A stretch of DNA of 55,301 bases from Lentibacillus salicampi (GTDB lineage Bacteria > Bacillota > Bacilli > Bacillales > Amphibacillaceae): positions 1-55,301 of the forward strand of contig NZ_SRHY01000020.1 of assembly GCF_004565465.1 (NCBI RefSeq). Direction: 5' to 3'. The notes beneath the pieces were generated by a model that was not told the origin of the DNA, ran no database searches, and saw only the letters and a list, made by a program, of their open reading frames with translations. Positions 35,583 through 43,524 of the stretch are shown piece by piece. Position 1 is the first letter of the stretch. Every line of letters starts with the position of its first letter. The position numbers and the translations under genes are program-made.

Positions 35583-37256
35583 ATGCTTGGGAAACGAATC
35601 AGGCATACGAAACGATACCAGGAAATTCTGAATGTACTCGTAAAGAATGGTTTCAGTCACTTTCTGTTTCGCGCCGGTTTAATCGACCGGGGGCTGGCAA
35701 GGAACAAGGAATCCACAGACGTCAATACAAGTATGAAAAGTGTGGGTAAGCGGCTGCGTCACGCCTTGCAGGAATTGGGGCCCACAGCTATTAAATTGGG
35801 GCAAATTGCAAGTACGCGCCATGATACATTGCCGCCGGAGATTACGGAAGAGCTGGAAAAACTACAGGATGATGCACCCGTTCTTGATTTTGATCACGTT
35901 CAGAATACGATTGAGACGGAATTGGATGATACCCTTGAAAATTTATTTGCCCATGTAAATCGCGATCCTCTGGCAACAGCTTCAATTGGACAGGTGCATG
36001 CCGCAAGTCTATTGAGCGGGGAAGAGGTCGTGGTCAAAGTGCAGCGTCCAGGGCTTAAACCCAAGATGGAAACAGATCTGGAAATACTTCATGGTATTGG
36101 GCATATGCTGGAAGAGCGGACACTCTGGGCGCAGCGTTACCGGCTTGGCGACATAACCGATGAGGTTTCCGACACACTGAGGAATGAACTGGATTACATA
36201 ATGGAAGGCCGTAGTGGAGAGCAGGTCGCGCAGCAACTTGACAGTGAGGCTTTTATTAAATTCCCGGACATTTACTGGGAACAGACGACCCGGAAAGTCC
36301 TTACAATGGAAAAAATCAACGGTATTAAGGTCTCCAATAGCGAGAAGCTTGACGAAGCAGGCTATGACCGGGCAATCATAGCCAGGCGTCTGGCGGATGC
36401 TATGCTACGGCAGATTCTTGACAATGGTTTTTTTCATGCGGATCCACACTCAGGGAACATTCATATTTTGCCAAAAAATACGATTGCGTTTCTGGATTTT
36501 GGCGAAACGGGTCATATCAGTGACAATCTGAAACGCCATTTCGCCTCAATCATTGTCAACTTGCACCAAGGTGATACCAGAGCAATGATTAAAACCTTTT
36601 CAAGGATGGACCTGATTGAGGAAGAGACCGATTTAGAGAAACTGAAGCGTGATCTTGATAAACTCCATCAGCAGTATGAAAATGTGAAGATGAAAGACCT
36701 TAGTCTCGGACGGATTATTATTGGTATTTTCAATGTTGTTTACCAACACCATATTAAGGTTCCGACTGAATTGGTCATTATCAGCAAGACCATCCTGACG
36801 CTTGAAGGCGTGCTCGGCAAACTTGACCCGGAATTCAGCTTATCACGCGCCGCTGAACCGTTTGCCCGGAAATTACTGCTGAGGCGTTATCATCCCCGGG
36901 AGATTATTCGGAACTCATTGCAGGGAATCGGGGACAATCTTGACATTTTGACTGATTTGCCGAAAGATATAAAAGAAATCATGTCCGTCGTGAAAAAAGG
37001 CAGGGTAGGCTTAGATATCAACGTGAATCACGTCGACGAAATTATGCGCCGGATGGATAGGATCAGCAACCGGATTGCGTTCAGTATCCTAATGCTGGCG
37101 TTTAGCATCATCATGGCCGGCCTGATTATCGGATTAGCTGTTGTTGGTCAAAATACCGTCATCTGGGAGCTGCCAATCATTGAAATAGGCGCGGTGATTG
37201 CCTTACTGATGTTTATTCTAATGGTCGTCATTATCATACGCTCTGGCCGGATGTAG
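35583..37256 (+). CDS. UbiB/AarF/ABC1-family atypical kinase
   Basis: A 557-residue protein of the ABC1 atypical kinase family. KLGQ (71-74) is the family KxGQ motif. The alanine-rich loop ATASIGQVHAA (131-141), VKVQRPG lysine, NGFFHADPHSGNIHI catalytic loop and LDFGETG metal loop follow. Two C-terminal membrane helices (about 505-555) anchor it. Such proteins act in isoprenoid-quinone metabolism or lipid homeostasis as ATPases; the role in bacilli is not settled. GGGGGTGA precedes the ATG, and the promoter carries a palindrome. It stands alone. Confidence 0.87.
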   Translation: MLGKRIRHTKRYQEILNVLVKNGFSHFLFRAGLIDRGLARNKESTDVNTSMKSVGKRLRHALQELGPTAIKLGQIASTRHDTLPPEITEELEKLQDDAPVLDFDHVQNTIETELDDTLENLFAHVNRDPLATASIGQVHAASLLSGEEVVVKVQRPGLKPKMETDLEILHGIGHMLEERTLWAQRYRLGDITDEVSDTLRNELDYIMEGRSGEQVAQQLDSEAFIKFPDIYWEQTTRKVLTMEKINGIKVSNSEKLDEAGYDRAIIARRLADAMLRQILDNGFFHADPHSGNIHILPKNTIAFLDFGETGHISDNLKRHFASIIVNLHQGDTRAMIKTFSRMDLIEEETDLEKLKRDLDKLHQQYENVKMKDLSLGRIIIGIFNVVYQHHIKVPTELVIISKTILTLEGVLGKLDPEFSLSRAAEPFARKLLLRRYHPREIIRNSLQGIGDNLDILTDLPKDIKEIMSVVKKGRVGLDINVNHVDEIMRRMDRISNRIAFSILMLAFSIIMAGLIIGLAVVGQNTVIWELPIIEIGAVIALLMFILMVVIIIRSGRM

Positions 37257-37338
37257 CTGTTAGAGGCCAGCGTCAGCTGTTATAAAGACCAGCATAGGAA
37301 AAAACGGTTGAGGAAGGCAGGTGTTTAGCCACCCTAAA

Positions 37339-37458
37339 AAAACAAGGATCATCATTTTCCGGATTGAAGGCGGGAAGATTGCAGAACAATGGTGTGAAAT
37401 GAGCGATTTGCAAGTTGTTCAGCAATTATTAGGCAGTGAATTTTTAACAGCAAAGTAA
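37339..37458 (+). pseudogene. C-terminal remnant of a SnoaL-like/ester cyclase protein
   Basis: An open frame of about 39 codons without a start reads RIIIFRIEGGKIAEQW, then SDLQVVQQLLG. This is the usual C-terminal signature of SnoaL-like polyketide-cyclase/ester-cyclase proteins. Nothing upstream continues the homology. It stops 12 nt before the next pseudogene. Confidence 0.5.
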
Positions 37459-37470
37459 AGGAGGGGGAGC

Positions 37471-37915
37471 ATGCAGATAACATTTGTACCTTTGAGTGAA
37501 GAACAATTTAACCGGTATTATGAAACAAAACTACAGGAATACGCCCATGAACATGTCAAAGCAGGGAACTGGAGCGAAGAGAATGCGCTGGAAAATGCTG
37601 CCTAATGGCCTGAAAACGAAGGACCATAAGTTATGGTCTATCATGGATGATCATGAGGTTATCGGGATGTTGTGGGTGTATATCAAGTCAAACAATCGTG
37701 ATAAGCAGGCATTTATATACGATATTGAGTTAGATGACAATCAGCAAGGCAAAGGGTATGGAAAAGCGACGATGACAAGGCTTGAGGAATCTGTCAGGGC
37801 TGAAGGCGTCAGCCAAATCGGCCTGCATGTGTTTGCGCATAATAAACGTGCTCTCGCACTTTATCAAAAAATGGGCTATGAAGCGGCAAGTTATAATATG
37901 GTGAAAAGGATTTGA
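37471..37915 (+). pseudogene. Frameshifted GNAT acetyltransferase (YycN-like)
   Basis: AAGGAGGGGG and ATG 37471 open MQITFVPLSEEQFNRYY, with EYAHEHVKAGNWSEENALENA following. The frame then hits TAA at about 37604. Homology resumes in another frame with LPNGLKTKDHKLWSIMDD and the GNAT core QQGKGYGKATM, AHNKRALALYQKMGY, ending at 37915. Compared with intact relatives, about six to eight residues between ENA and LPNGL are deleted with a frame change. The second half alone is open but lacks the N-terminal strand. Confidence 0.7.
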
Positions 37916-37967
37916 GGGGATATCCAAATGCAGGATACGATACTGCTTTAGATGCCCCCCCTGTCAT

Positions 37968-38189
37968 TTACTTATGACGCCCTTTTTTCATTTTGGCCTG
38001 TTCGAGCCATTCGTCGATTTGGTCTTTGGTCCATCCGGCTTTGTCACCAATCATAACGGTTGGCTCGGGAAGTAAACCTCTCCCTTTATATACGGACAGC
38101 TGCCGCGTTGTGTACTGAATGCCTTCTTCTTTGGCAAGGTCTGCCATTTCTTTCAGCCCGTAGTATTGGACCGGTTCTTTTGACGCCAT
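37968..38189 (-). CDS. Small MerR/AlpA-like HTH protein
   Basis: A 73-residue protein with a single helix-turn-helix: YYGLKEMADLAKEEG, then TTRQLSVYKGRGLLPEPTVMIGDKAGW, then TKDQIDEWLEQ. It resembles the DNA-binding half of MerR or an AlpA/excisionase protein with no effector domain. The last residues are basic. GAGGTG lies 6 nt upstream of the ATG. Target unknown. It is the last gene in the direction of the hydrophobic ORF upstream and could be cotranscribed. Confidence 0.6.
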   Translation of the reverse strand: MASKEPVQYYGLKEMADLAKEEGIQYTTRQLSVYKGRGLLPEPTVMIGDKAGWTKDQIDEWLEQAKMKKGRHK

Positions 38190-38551
38190 TTACAACACCT
38201 CGGGTCGCATAATTTATTCAAACTTTCACCGTCTGCCTTTGTACAATGTAACGAGTGCTGCCAGGCTGATAAGCATCGAAACAAATGAAAGCAGTCGTCA
38301 GCATTGGATAAACACCTTGACAGGTATGGAATGTTAAGGGTATGATAAGCATATAATAGTGGGTGAGGAAAGGGGAGTTTAACCCCTTGTCCTCTTTGGT
38401 TGTTTTTTGAATCTTTCTCCGGTTGGTGCGGAGAAGGATTCTTTTCTTTTCGGATGTATAAATCCCGATACGTTGTCACGATTGCTGTAACAAAACCAAC
38501 GAATGCCGTAACGAGACTTATGACAACCGACAGAAGTCCAATCTGATTCAC
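38153..38551 (-). CDS. Small hydrophobic-N-terminus ORF, toxin-like
   Basis: A GTG at 38551 with a GGGGGTGAT ribosome site opens VNQIGLLSVVISLVTAFVGF, then VTAIVTTYRD and a highly charged stretch (RKEKNPSPHQPEKDSKNN). One membrane segment followed by charges is the layout of type I toxin peptides. The frame stays open to 132 residues, but its second half has Cys/His/Arg-rich composition unlike real protein and overlaps the next gene. The ribosome site can pair in a CCCTTTC/GAAAGGG hairpin. See the antisense RNA and inverted-repeat entries. Confidence 0.4.
   Translation of the reverse strand: MNQIGLLSVVISLVTAFVGFVTAIVTTYRDLYIRKEKNPSPHQPEKDSKNNQRGQGVKLPFPHPLLYAYHTLNIPYLSRCLSNADDCFHLFRCLSAWQHSLHCTKADGESLNKLCDPRCCKWRQKNRSNTTG
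38226..38304 (-). pseudogene. Possible frameshifted holin-like toxin peptide
   Basis: On the minus strand, ATG CTG ACG at 38304 followed by a one-base shift gives LLSFVSMLISLAALVTLYKG and RR before TGA. A short hydrophobic helix ending in basic residues resembles holin-like/TxpA-type toxin peptides. The unshifted frame has a TGA just upstream of the helix. Similarity is by character only. Confidence 0.25.
38317..38346 (+). promoter_or_regulatory. Strong plus-strand promoter for antisense RNA
   Basis: A perfect TTGACA (38317-38322) and TATGAT (38341-38346) are separated by 18 bp, with no plus-strand gene downstream before the terminators at 38365-38450. Confidence 0.65.
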
Positions 38552-38601
38552 TATTATCACCCCCTTTCTCAAGGAGGAAAGGGCAGTTATCATACCCTTA
38601 A
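38334..38601. repeat. 15-bp inverted repeat flanking the toxin-like ORF
   Basis: TTAAGGGTATGATAA (38334-38348) and its exact reverse complement TTATCATACCCTTAA (38587-38601) bracket the core of the locus. In a minus-strand transcript spanning both, the 5' and 3' ends could pair over 15 bp. Both copies also contain the -10-like TATGAT, in opposite directions. Confidence 0.7.
38353..38450 (+). ncRNA. Candidate short antisense RNA with tandem terminators
   Basis: Starting about 7 nt after the -10 box, the RNA would meet a first hairpin, GAGGAAAGGGG with CCCCTT-G-TCCTC (38365-38394), then TTTGGTTGTTTTTT. A second, 13-bp hairpin GAATCTTTCTCCG/CGGAGAAGGATTC (38409-38441) follows with TTTTCTTTT. 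A transcript of about 57-98 nt would be wholly antisense to the hydrophobic ORF downstream of its membrane segment. No plus-strand ORF is credible here. Confidence 0.5.
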
Positions 38602-38796
38602 TGTTAAGATATACCACTCAGTTGAATAAGTCAACCATTTTCCCGGAACACCTGGCTGGATATGCCTTACACAGGCAAAAGACATTTTAAATCAAATCAT
38701 GTCTGATATAATGGAATGTCAAATGATCATTCAGTACAAGAAAGAAACGTGGGGTGGACCTGAGTAACATGGGCAGACTAAGATCGGGGTGAGTGT

Positions 38797-40008
38797 TTGG
38801 AACAAGGAACAATGACAGTGGAGAAGCAACGTAAAATTGCCAGGTGGGGGCTCTTGATCGGCGTCCTGTTAGTCGCCTCTAACTTGAGAGCTCCCATAAC
38901 GGCAGTAGGGTCGCTGTTGCCTTATATTCGTGAAGACTTGGGAATCAGCAATACTGTGGCGGGGAGCCTGACCACATTACCGCTATTGGCCTTTGCAGTC
39001 GTTTCGCCGTTTGCTACTGCTGTGGCCAGGCGTATCGGTATGGAGCGGACGATTTTTTATTCATTCATTCTACTGACGCTTGGCATAATTGTACGGACGT
39101 TATTCGGCGTGACACTCTTACTTATTGGGACAACCATTGTCGGGTTGGCTATCGCATTTGGAAATGTTCTATTGCCGGCTGTCATCAAGATGAAATTTCC
39201 GTTAAAAATCGGATTGCTCACAGGCCTGTATGCAGTATTTATGAATATCTTTGGCGCGTTGGCATCAGGCGTTAGTCTACCGCTGTCACGGATTTCCGGC
39301 TGGGGATGGCAGGGCTCACTGGCCTCCCTGGCGATACTGTCGATTGTGGCTCTAATTGTGTGGCTGCCACAACTCAGGAAAAAAGCCGAAGTGCAAAAAA
39401 GGGACGGTGCAGCCGGCACAGCAAAAAATAATATTTGGAAATCCCCTCTAGCCTGGAATATTACCGTTTACATGGGTACACAATCCATGGTCTTTTTTGC
39501 GATGGTTTCATGGCTCCCGGATATTTTGAAAAATAGCGGGTATTCATCTGACGTTGCAGGCTGGATGCTTTCGCTGATGCAATTGGCCTTTATTCCATTC
39601 ACATTTATTACTCCAGTTATTGCTGAAAGATTGTCGAATCAAAAGTTACTGGCAGCCATTACGGGCATCTTGGTCATGGTCGGTGCTGCCGGGCTTCTGA
39701 CGGGGACTGTCCTCATGATAATTGTTGCTGTTATTTGTATCGGTGGTGCTTGTGGAGCGGCCTTCAGTCTGTCGATGATGTTTTTCAGTCTGCGGTCAAA
39801 CGATGGACACGAAGCTTCCAACATATCCGGCATGGCCCAGTCGTTTGGCTATTTGATAGCTGCAATTGGGCCGGTTTTATTAGGTTTTATGCACGACGTG
39901 ACAGCTGCTTGGATTTTCCCAATTGCGGTAGTGGGCATAACAGGTGTTATTTTGATTGTGACCGGAATAAAGTCGGGAGCAGATAGGAAGATAACGAGTG
40001 TTCATTAA
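38797..40008 (+). CDS. MFS transporter, CynX/NimT family
   Basis: A 403-residue, 12-helix major facilitator protein. The opening LLVASNLRAPITAVGSLLPYIREDLG and the inner-loop signature AVARRIGMERT are typical of the CynX/NimT/YycB group, which export or import cyanate, nitroimidazoles or unknown anions. The start is TTG 38797 with GGGGTGAG upstream. A poor internal ATG lies six codons later. Substrate cannot be told from sequence or neighbours. Confidence 0.85.
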   Translation: MEQGTMTVEKQRKIARWGLLIGVLLVASNLRAPITAVGSLLPYIREDLGISNTVAGSLTTLPLLAFAVVSPFATAVARRIGMERTIFYSFILLTLGIIVRTLFGVTLLLIGTTIVGLAIAFGNVLLPAVIKMKFPLKIGLLTGLYAVFMNIFGALASGVSLPLSRISGWGWQGSLASLAILSIVALIVWLPQLRKKAEVQKRDGAAGTAKNNIWKSPLAWNITVYMGTQSMVFFAMVSWLPDILKNSGYSSDVAGWMLSLMQLAFIPFTFITPVIAERLSNQKLLAAITGILVMVGAAGLLTGTVLMIIVAVICIGGACGAAFSLSMMFFSLRSNDGHEASNISGMAQSFGYLIAAIGPVLLGFMHDVTAAWIFPIAVVGITGVILIVTGIKSGADRKITSVH

Positions 40009-40207
40009 CGCAGGCGGAGAAATTAACAAAAAGGTGGTCTTTTCAACCGGGAGCGACTGTTGAAAAACAAAGACCTAATTGCTCGCATAAATAAGGAGGA
40101 ATGAAGTCTTTGCTTTTATCATTCAATATTATATTATCCCATTGGTAAATCTTGTGACAATCACTCGGAAAAAAGATGACATTAGTGGTACGTGCTTATA
40201 AACGTAA

Positions 40208-40657
40208 TCATTGTAAACGTCTGAACCCTTCCTGTTGAAGATAGTCTGCTGCACCATTATAAGTTGGATAGGTTGCATCCAGCATATCTCCAGCATAAAT
40301 ATTCCATAAGTCAAAATCATAAACCAGTTGAAGTGTTTCGTTTTCCGCATTTATCCATGTTTCTTCAAACGGTTCAGGTTCGGACAGGGAGTCAATGGAT
40401 TGTTGAACCACTTTACGAAGTTCATCTTCCGTAAAGTCACGGATGTTCACCATCCCTTTTTGATCAGTTTCATAGTTATCATCTATTTGTTCAGCATATA
40501 CAAACCCGTTCCCGTTTGGGTGCAGGCGATATACTACGATTTTCTTATCCATGATACTTTCTTCAAAGTGAAAATTCACACGGCCAAGGGATATGTCCCT
40601 TCGCACAAGTTCAGGAAATGATTCAATAATAGCGAGTTTTTCGTCAAATGTAAGCAT
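40208..40657 (-). CDS. Conserved hypothetical protein
   Basis: A 149-residue acidic soluble protein: MLTFDEKLAIIESFPELVRR, DISLGRVNFHFEESIMDKKIVVYRLHPNGNGFVYA, then a helical part and LVYDFDLWNIYAGDML. I recognise it as the sort of uncharacterised protein common in bacilli but cannot name a function. ATG 40657 follows GGAGGTAAC; a longer reading to 40687 ignores that site. The 200 bp before it hold only a hairpin (GGTCTTT/AAAGACC near 40033-40075). Confidence 0.6.
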   Translation of the reverse strand: MLTFDEKLAIIESFPELVRRDISLGRVNFHFEESIMDKKIVVYRLHPNGNGFVYAEQIDDNYETDQKGMVNIRDFTEDELRKVVQQSIDSLSEPEPFEETWINAENETLQLVYDFDLWNIYAGDMLDATYPTYNGAADYLQQEGFRRLQ

Positions 40658-40829
40658 GTTACCTCCAAAAATAGTATTAAAATGCATTCCCTATTGTACC
40701 ACCTGTATCTTGAAAAATACGAGGAATCCGGTTTTGCTGGTGCCCAAATACAATTTCCGTGTTTCCGAGCATGATATACTAGAGGATTAAGATGGGCTAA
40801 ATTATTGCAATAGAGATGGAGGTTTAATA

Positions 40830-40982
40830 ATGATGCGAAGTTCCAACCATAACAACCAAATGGCTTTATTTTTTATGATTATTTTGCTTGCCGCTGCAGC
40901 TGATATTCAATATAAAGGATTGATATATAGGCTGTTATCACAGCGAGCACAAGTTAAATCATCCAAATTATTGAAAAACTAA
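40830..40982 (+). CDS. Small single-span membrane protein
   Basis: A 50-residue ORF (MMRSSNHNNQMALFFMIILL, AAAADIQYKGLIYRLLSQR) with one membrane helix at residues 11-25 and a basic C-terminus. GATGGAGG with normal spacing precedes tandem ATG codons. No family recognised. Confidence 0.5.
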   Translation: MMRSSNHNNQMALFFMIILLAAAADIQYKGLIYRLLSQRAQVKSSKLLKN

Positions 40983-41131
40983 TAAATTATGGTGGAATGT
41001 ATCACCGAAAAGTCATTTGTCATATTCGTCCTTCCTTGAACGATTAGGTTTCCTGCGCCAGAATAGTCAATAACAGCATGATTGTTTAATCAACACCATT
41101 TGGGTCAAACTACCGCGTGGAGGTGTATCAA

Positions 41132-41281
41132 ATGGCTAAGGACAAAAAAGAAAAGAATGATGTCAGTGATGAGCAGGCAATCCGGAAGAACCTCACGAGA
41201 AAATATGACCATGAATTTGCCAATGAACCATTAACTGAAATGGAAAAGGCCAACAATCAGAAAACGAAAAAACGACAGTAA
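41132..41281 (+). CDS. Small acid-soluble spore protein-like (SspO-like)
   Basis: A 49-residue, highly charged protein. Its end EFANEPLTEMEKANNQKTKK resembles the C-terminal signature of SspO-type minor spore proteins (FSNEPLTEAQRQNNKKRKK in B. subtilis). The N-terminal half is different. GTGGAGGTG lies 5 nt upstream, and a terminator follows at once. If correct, it would be made in the forespore and bind spore DNA or core. No clear sigma-G promoter was seen. Confidence 0.5.
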   Translation: MAKDKKEKNDVSDEQAIRKNLTRKYDHEFANEPLTEMEKANNQKTKKRQ

Positions 41282-41286
41282 GGATG

Positions 41287-41317
41287 AAAAGGGGTGGTTG
41301 CAGCCATTCCCTTTTTT
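41287..41317 (+). terminator. Terminator after spore-protein-like gene
   Basis: AAAAGGG and TGG pair with CCA and CCCTTTT around TTGCAG, followed by T residues. Confidence 0.65.
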
Positions 41318-41480
41318 ATTAATAATGTTGGACAGGAGCCTCTGAACATTCATGACGCAGATCTATTTGAAAATATTAAAAGTGTAGATGATCATTACCC
41401 AAACCCTATCGCTGACCTCATCATACCCTTGCAATAAGAATAAAATCTTATGAGCAAAATTCTTTAATGGAGGGTATAGA

Positions 41481-43073
41481 ATGAAAGATAGTTTGAAACG
41501 TTTGTTATTTTTCTGTTTCGGAGGGATCCTTATGGCTGCCTTTAGTATTCCGCATGTCGTTGCGGCTTCTGCTGAAAAACCCCAGACCCCAGAACCAATA
41601 TTGGTTGATGAACAAAAAAGCGATGTTACGATAACAGGAAAAGCAGGTAACGGAAACAGTGAAACTCCCGGAGAGTGGTATGCTGGCGCTGAGCCGCCGA
41701 ATTTGGTTCCGAACGCGCCTGTTTTGCTTTTTGTTCCCGGATTGAATAATATCGCTCAGGTTTTTTGGGAAGATAATGATATGTACCAAACAGCATATGA
41801 TGCCGGTTATCAAACGGCTTTTGTCCAACTGCATGACGCCGGGGGAGCATCTGCCGATATGTGGGACAACGGAGAATTACTTGCAGAAAAGATCCGGGAA
41901 ATCTCCGCACATTTTGATGCCTTGCCGATTACTATTATCGGCCACAGCAAAGGTGGTGTGGATGCGCAGTCAGCACTGACGTATTATGGTGCCGAGGACT
42001 ACGTCGAGAATGTTATTACATTATCAAGCCCGCATCATGGTTCGCAGCTGGCTGATTTGGCGTACAGCGCATGGGCTGGTTGGCTGGCAGATTTGATAGG
42101 TTCGCAGGGAGAAGGTACTTATGCGATGCAAATGGGTCATATGGAAAATTTTCGTGCTAAGATAGACGCTCAACCACTTGCATATCATAATGACTATTTT
42201 ACACTCGGCGGAACGGGTTGGGGATCATTATTTTCCTCCACCTGGTTTGGCGGGACGTATTTATCGCAATTTGGTGAAAATGATGGTGTCGTGACAACAA
42301 CTAGCAGCAGTCTCCCCGGCGGTCATGAGATTATGATAGGTGACTGGGATCATACGACCATAAGGACAGGCGAAACTTTCCGCACATTTGAAGACTATAT
42401 TTCGGATACAAGAGTTCAGCGTGATTTAGCGCTGAAACAGGATTCGGTGAGTAAGAATTCGTCCACCTTCAATCACTGGGTTAATGGCGGTCCACTAACC
42501 GACGAAAAGGAGAAAACGATAAGTTTATCTGTTGAGGAAAACGTCGAAAAGGTGCAATTGCAATTGCTAACTGCAGATCAGCTTTCAATGATTAAGTTAA
42601 CAGATCCGTCCGGAAAAGTACTCAACCCGGAATTTAAAAACCATAAAGAGACAGAGGCATATTTTGCTGGTGCTAACAGTAAAGGGCTTGTTATTGATCA
42701 TCCGAATCCCGGTCAGTGGAAGCTGCATATCTCGGCCGAACAGGACGACGCCTATTTGCTAATAGCTGATTTCCAGACAAAACCAAAACTTTACCATGTG
42801 CAAAAAGACATACAAAAAAATCAGCTCATTTATCATTTAGATGTCGATTCGGCGCAAATAGCAAATGATTCTTTAAGCGCGGTATTTCATGTGACAGATA
42901 CGAAAAATCAATCCAGCACAAAAACCTTTTCCGTTAATGGAAGCGCTAATATGACTCAGGCAATGCAGCTCGATCAGGCGGATACGGTTTATAATATAAC
43001 GATCGATATCAGTGGTAAAACAAAAGAAGGGTTTGTTTTTAAACGAACGGTGGTGGATTCGGTTTATTATTAG
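41481..43073 (+). CDS. Secreted lipase/esterase-type alpha/beta-hydrolase
   Basis: A 530-residue exported enzyme. A signal peptide (KR, hydrophobic core, VVAASA near residue 31) is followed by an alpha/beta-hydrolase domain: VLLFVPGLNN oxyanion region, nucleophile elbow IGHSKGG (Ser156), then TLSSPHHGS. GENDGVV probably holds the catalytic Asp and WDHTT the His. Residues about 340-530 form a beta-rich accessory region with 'DPSGKVLNP' and 'HPNPGQWKLHI', typical of pre-peptidase-like C-terminal domains. It may hydrolyse lipids or polyesters outside the cell. It stands alone. Confidence 0.8.
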   Translation: MKDSLKRLLFFCFGGILMAAFSIPHVVAASAEKPQTPEPILVDEQKSDVTITGKAGNGNSETPGEWYAGAEPPNLVPNAPVLLFVPGLNNIAQVFWEDNDMYQTAYDAGYQTAFVQLHDAGGASADMWDNGELLAEKIREISAHFDALPITIIGHSKGGVDAQSALTYYGAEDYVENVITLSSPHHGSQLADLAYSAWAGWLADLIGSQGEGTYAMQMGHMENFRAKIDAQPLAYHNDYFTLGGTGWGSLFSSTWFGGTYLSQFGENDGVVTTTSSSLPGGHEIMIGDWDHTTIRTGETFRTFEDYISDTRVQRDLALKQDSVSKNSSTFNHWVNGGPLTDEKEKTISLSVEENVEKVQLQLLTADQLSMIKLTDPSGKVLNPEFKNHKETEAYFAGANSKGLVIDHPNPGQWKLHISAEQDDAYLLIADFQTKPKLYHVQKDIQKNQLIYHLDVDSAQIANDSLSAVFHVTDTKNQSSTKTFSVNGSANMTQAMQLDQADTVYNITIDISGKTKEGFVFKRTVVDSVYY

Positions 43074-43239
43074 GTTGATAGGCTGCTTTTTCTGCTTTGG
43101 GGTCAAATACAGGAATGAGCCTTTCTTTTTCAAGAATTGGTTGTGATTCCTGTGGAACTTAAATAGCATAAATTATAGACGCCATTGAAGTGATGTTTTA
43201 TAATAGTTTTAATAGAATCAAAAAGGACGGGGTTCTCCC

Positions 43240-43445
43240 ATGAGTGATGTATCCACTGATGAAATACTGCAAGCCATCAGGGAATTGCAGAATCAGATGA
43301 ACGGTGGATTTGCACGGGTTGATAAACGGTTTGATCAAATGGATGAAAAAATAGATCGAGTGCAGGAAGTGTGGATCTGCTGGTGAAGAAAACATGGAAC
43401 AATGAAAAGGGATCCCTATTGGGTGAAAAAACACCACAGGCATAG
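43240..43445 (+). pseudogene. Frameshifted small coiled-coil protein gene
   Basis: ATG 43240 opens MSDVSTDEILQAIRELQNQM, with RVDKRFDQMDEKIDRVQE heptads, then stops at 43384-43386 after 48 residues. If a duplicated GT in AAGTGTGG (about 43368-43372) is removed, the frame continues VDLLVKKTWNNEKG to 43443-43445, as in intact relatives of this phage-like coiled-coil family. A TATAAT lies upstream near 43198. Confidence 0.5.
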
Positions 43446-43458
43446 AATGAATAGCGTT

Positions 43459-43482
43459 GCAGTCTGAGAGGCTGCTTTTTTT
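43459..43482 (+). terminator. Terminator after coiled-coil remnant
   Basis: GCAGTC/GGCTGC (one G-U) with a 5-nt loop is followed by seven T. Confidence 0.75.
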
Positions 43483-43524
43483 CACTGATAATTAAAAACC
43501 TACCGAAGATGAGGGGGTATGCAG

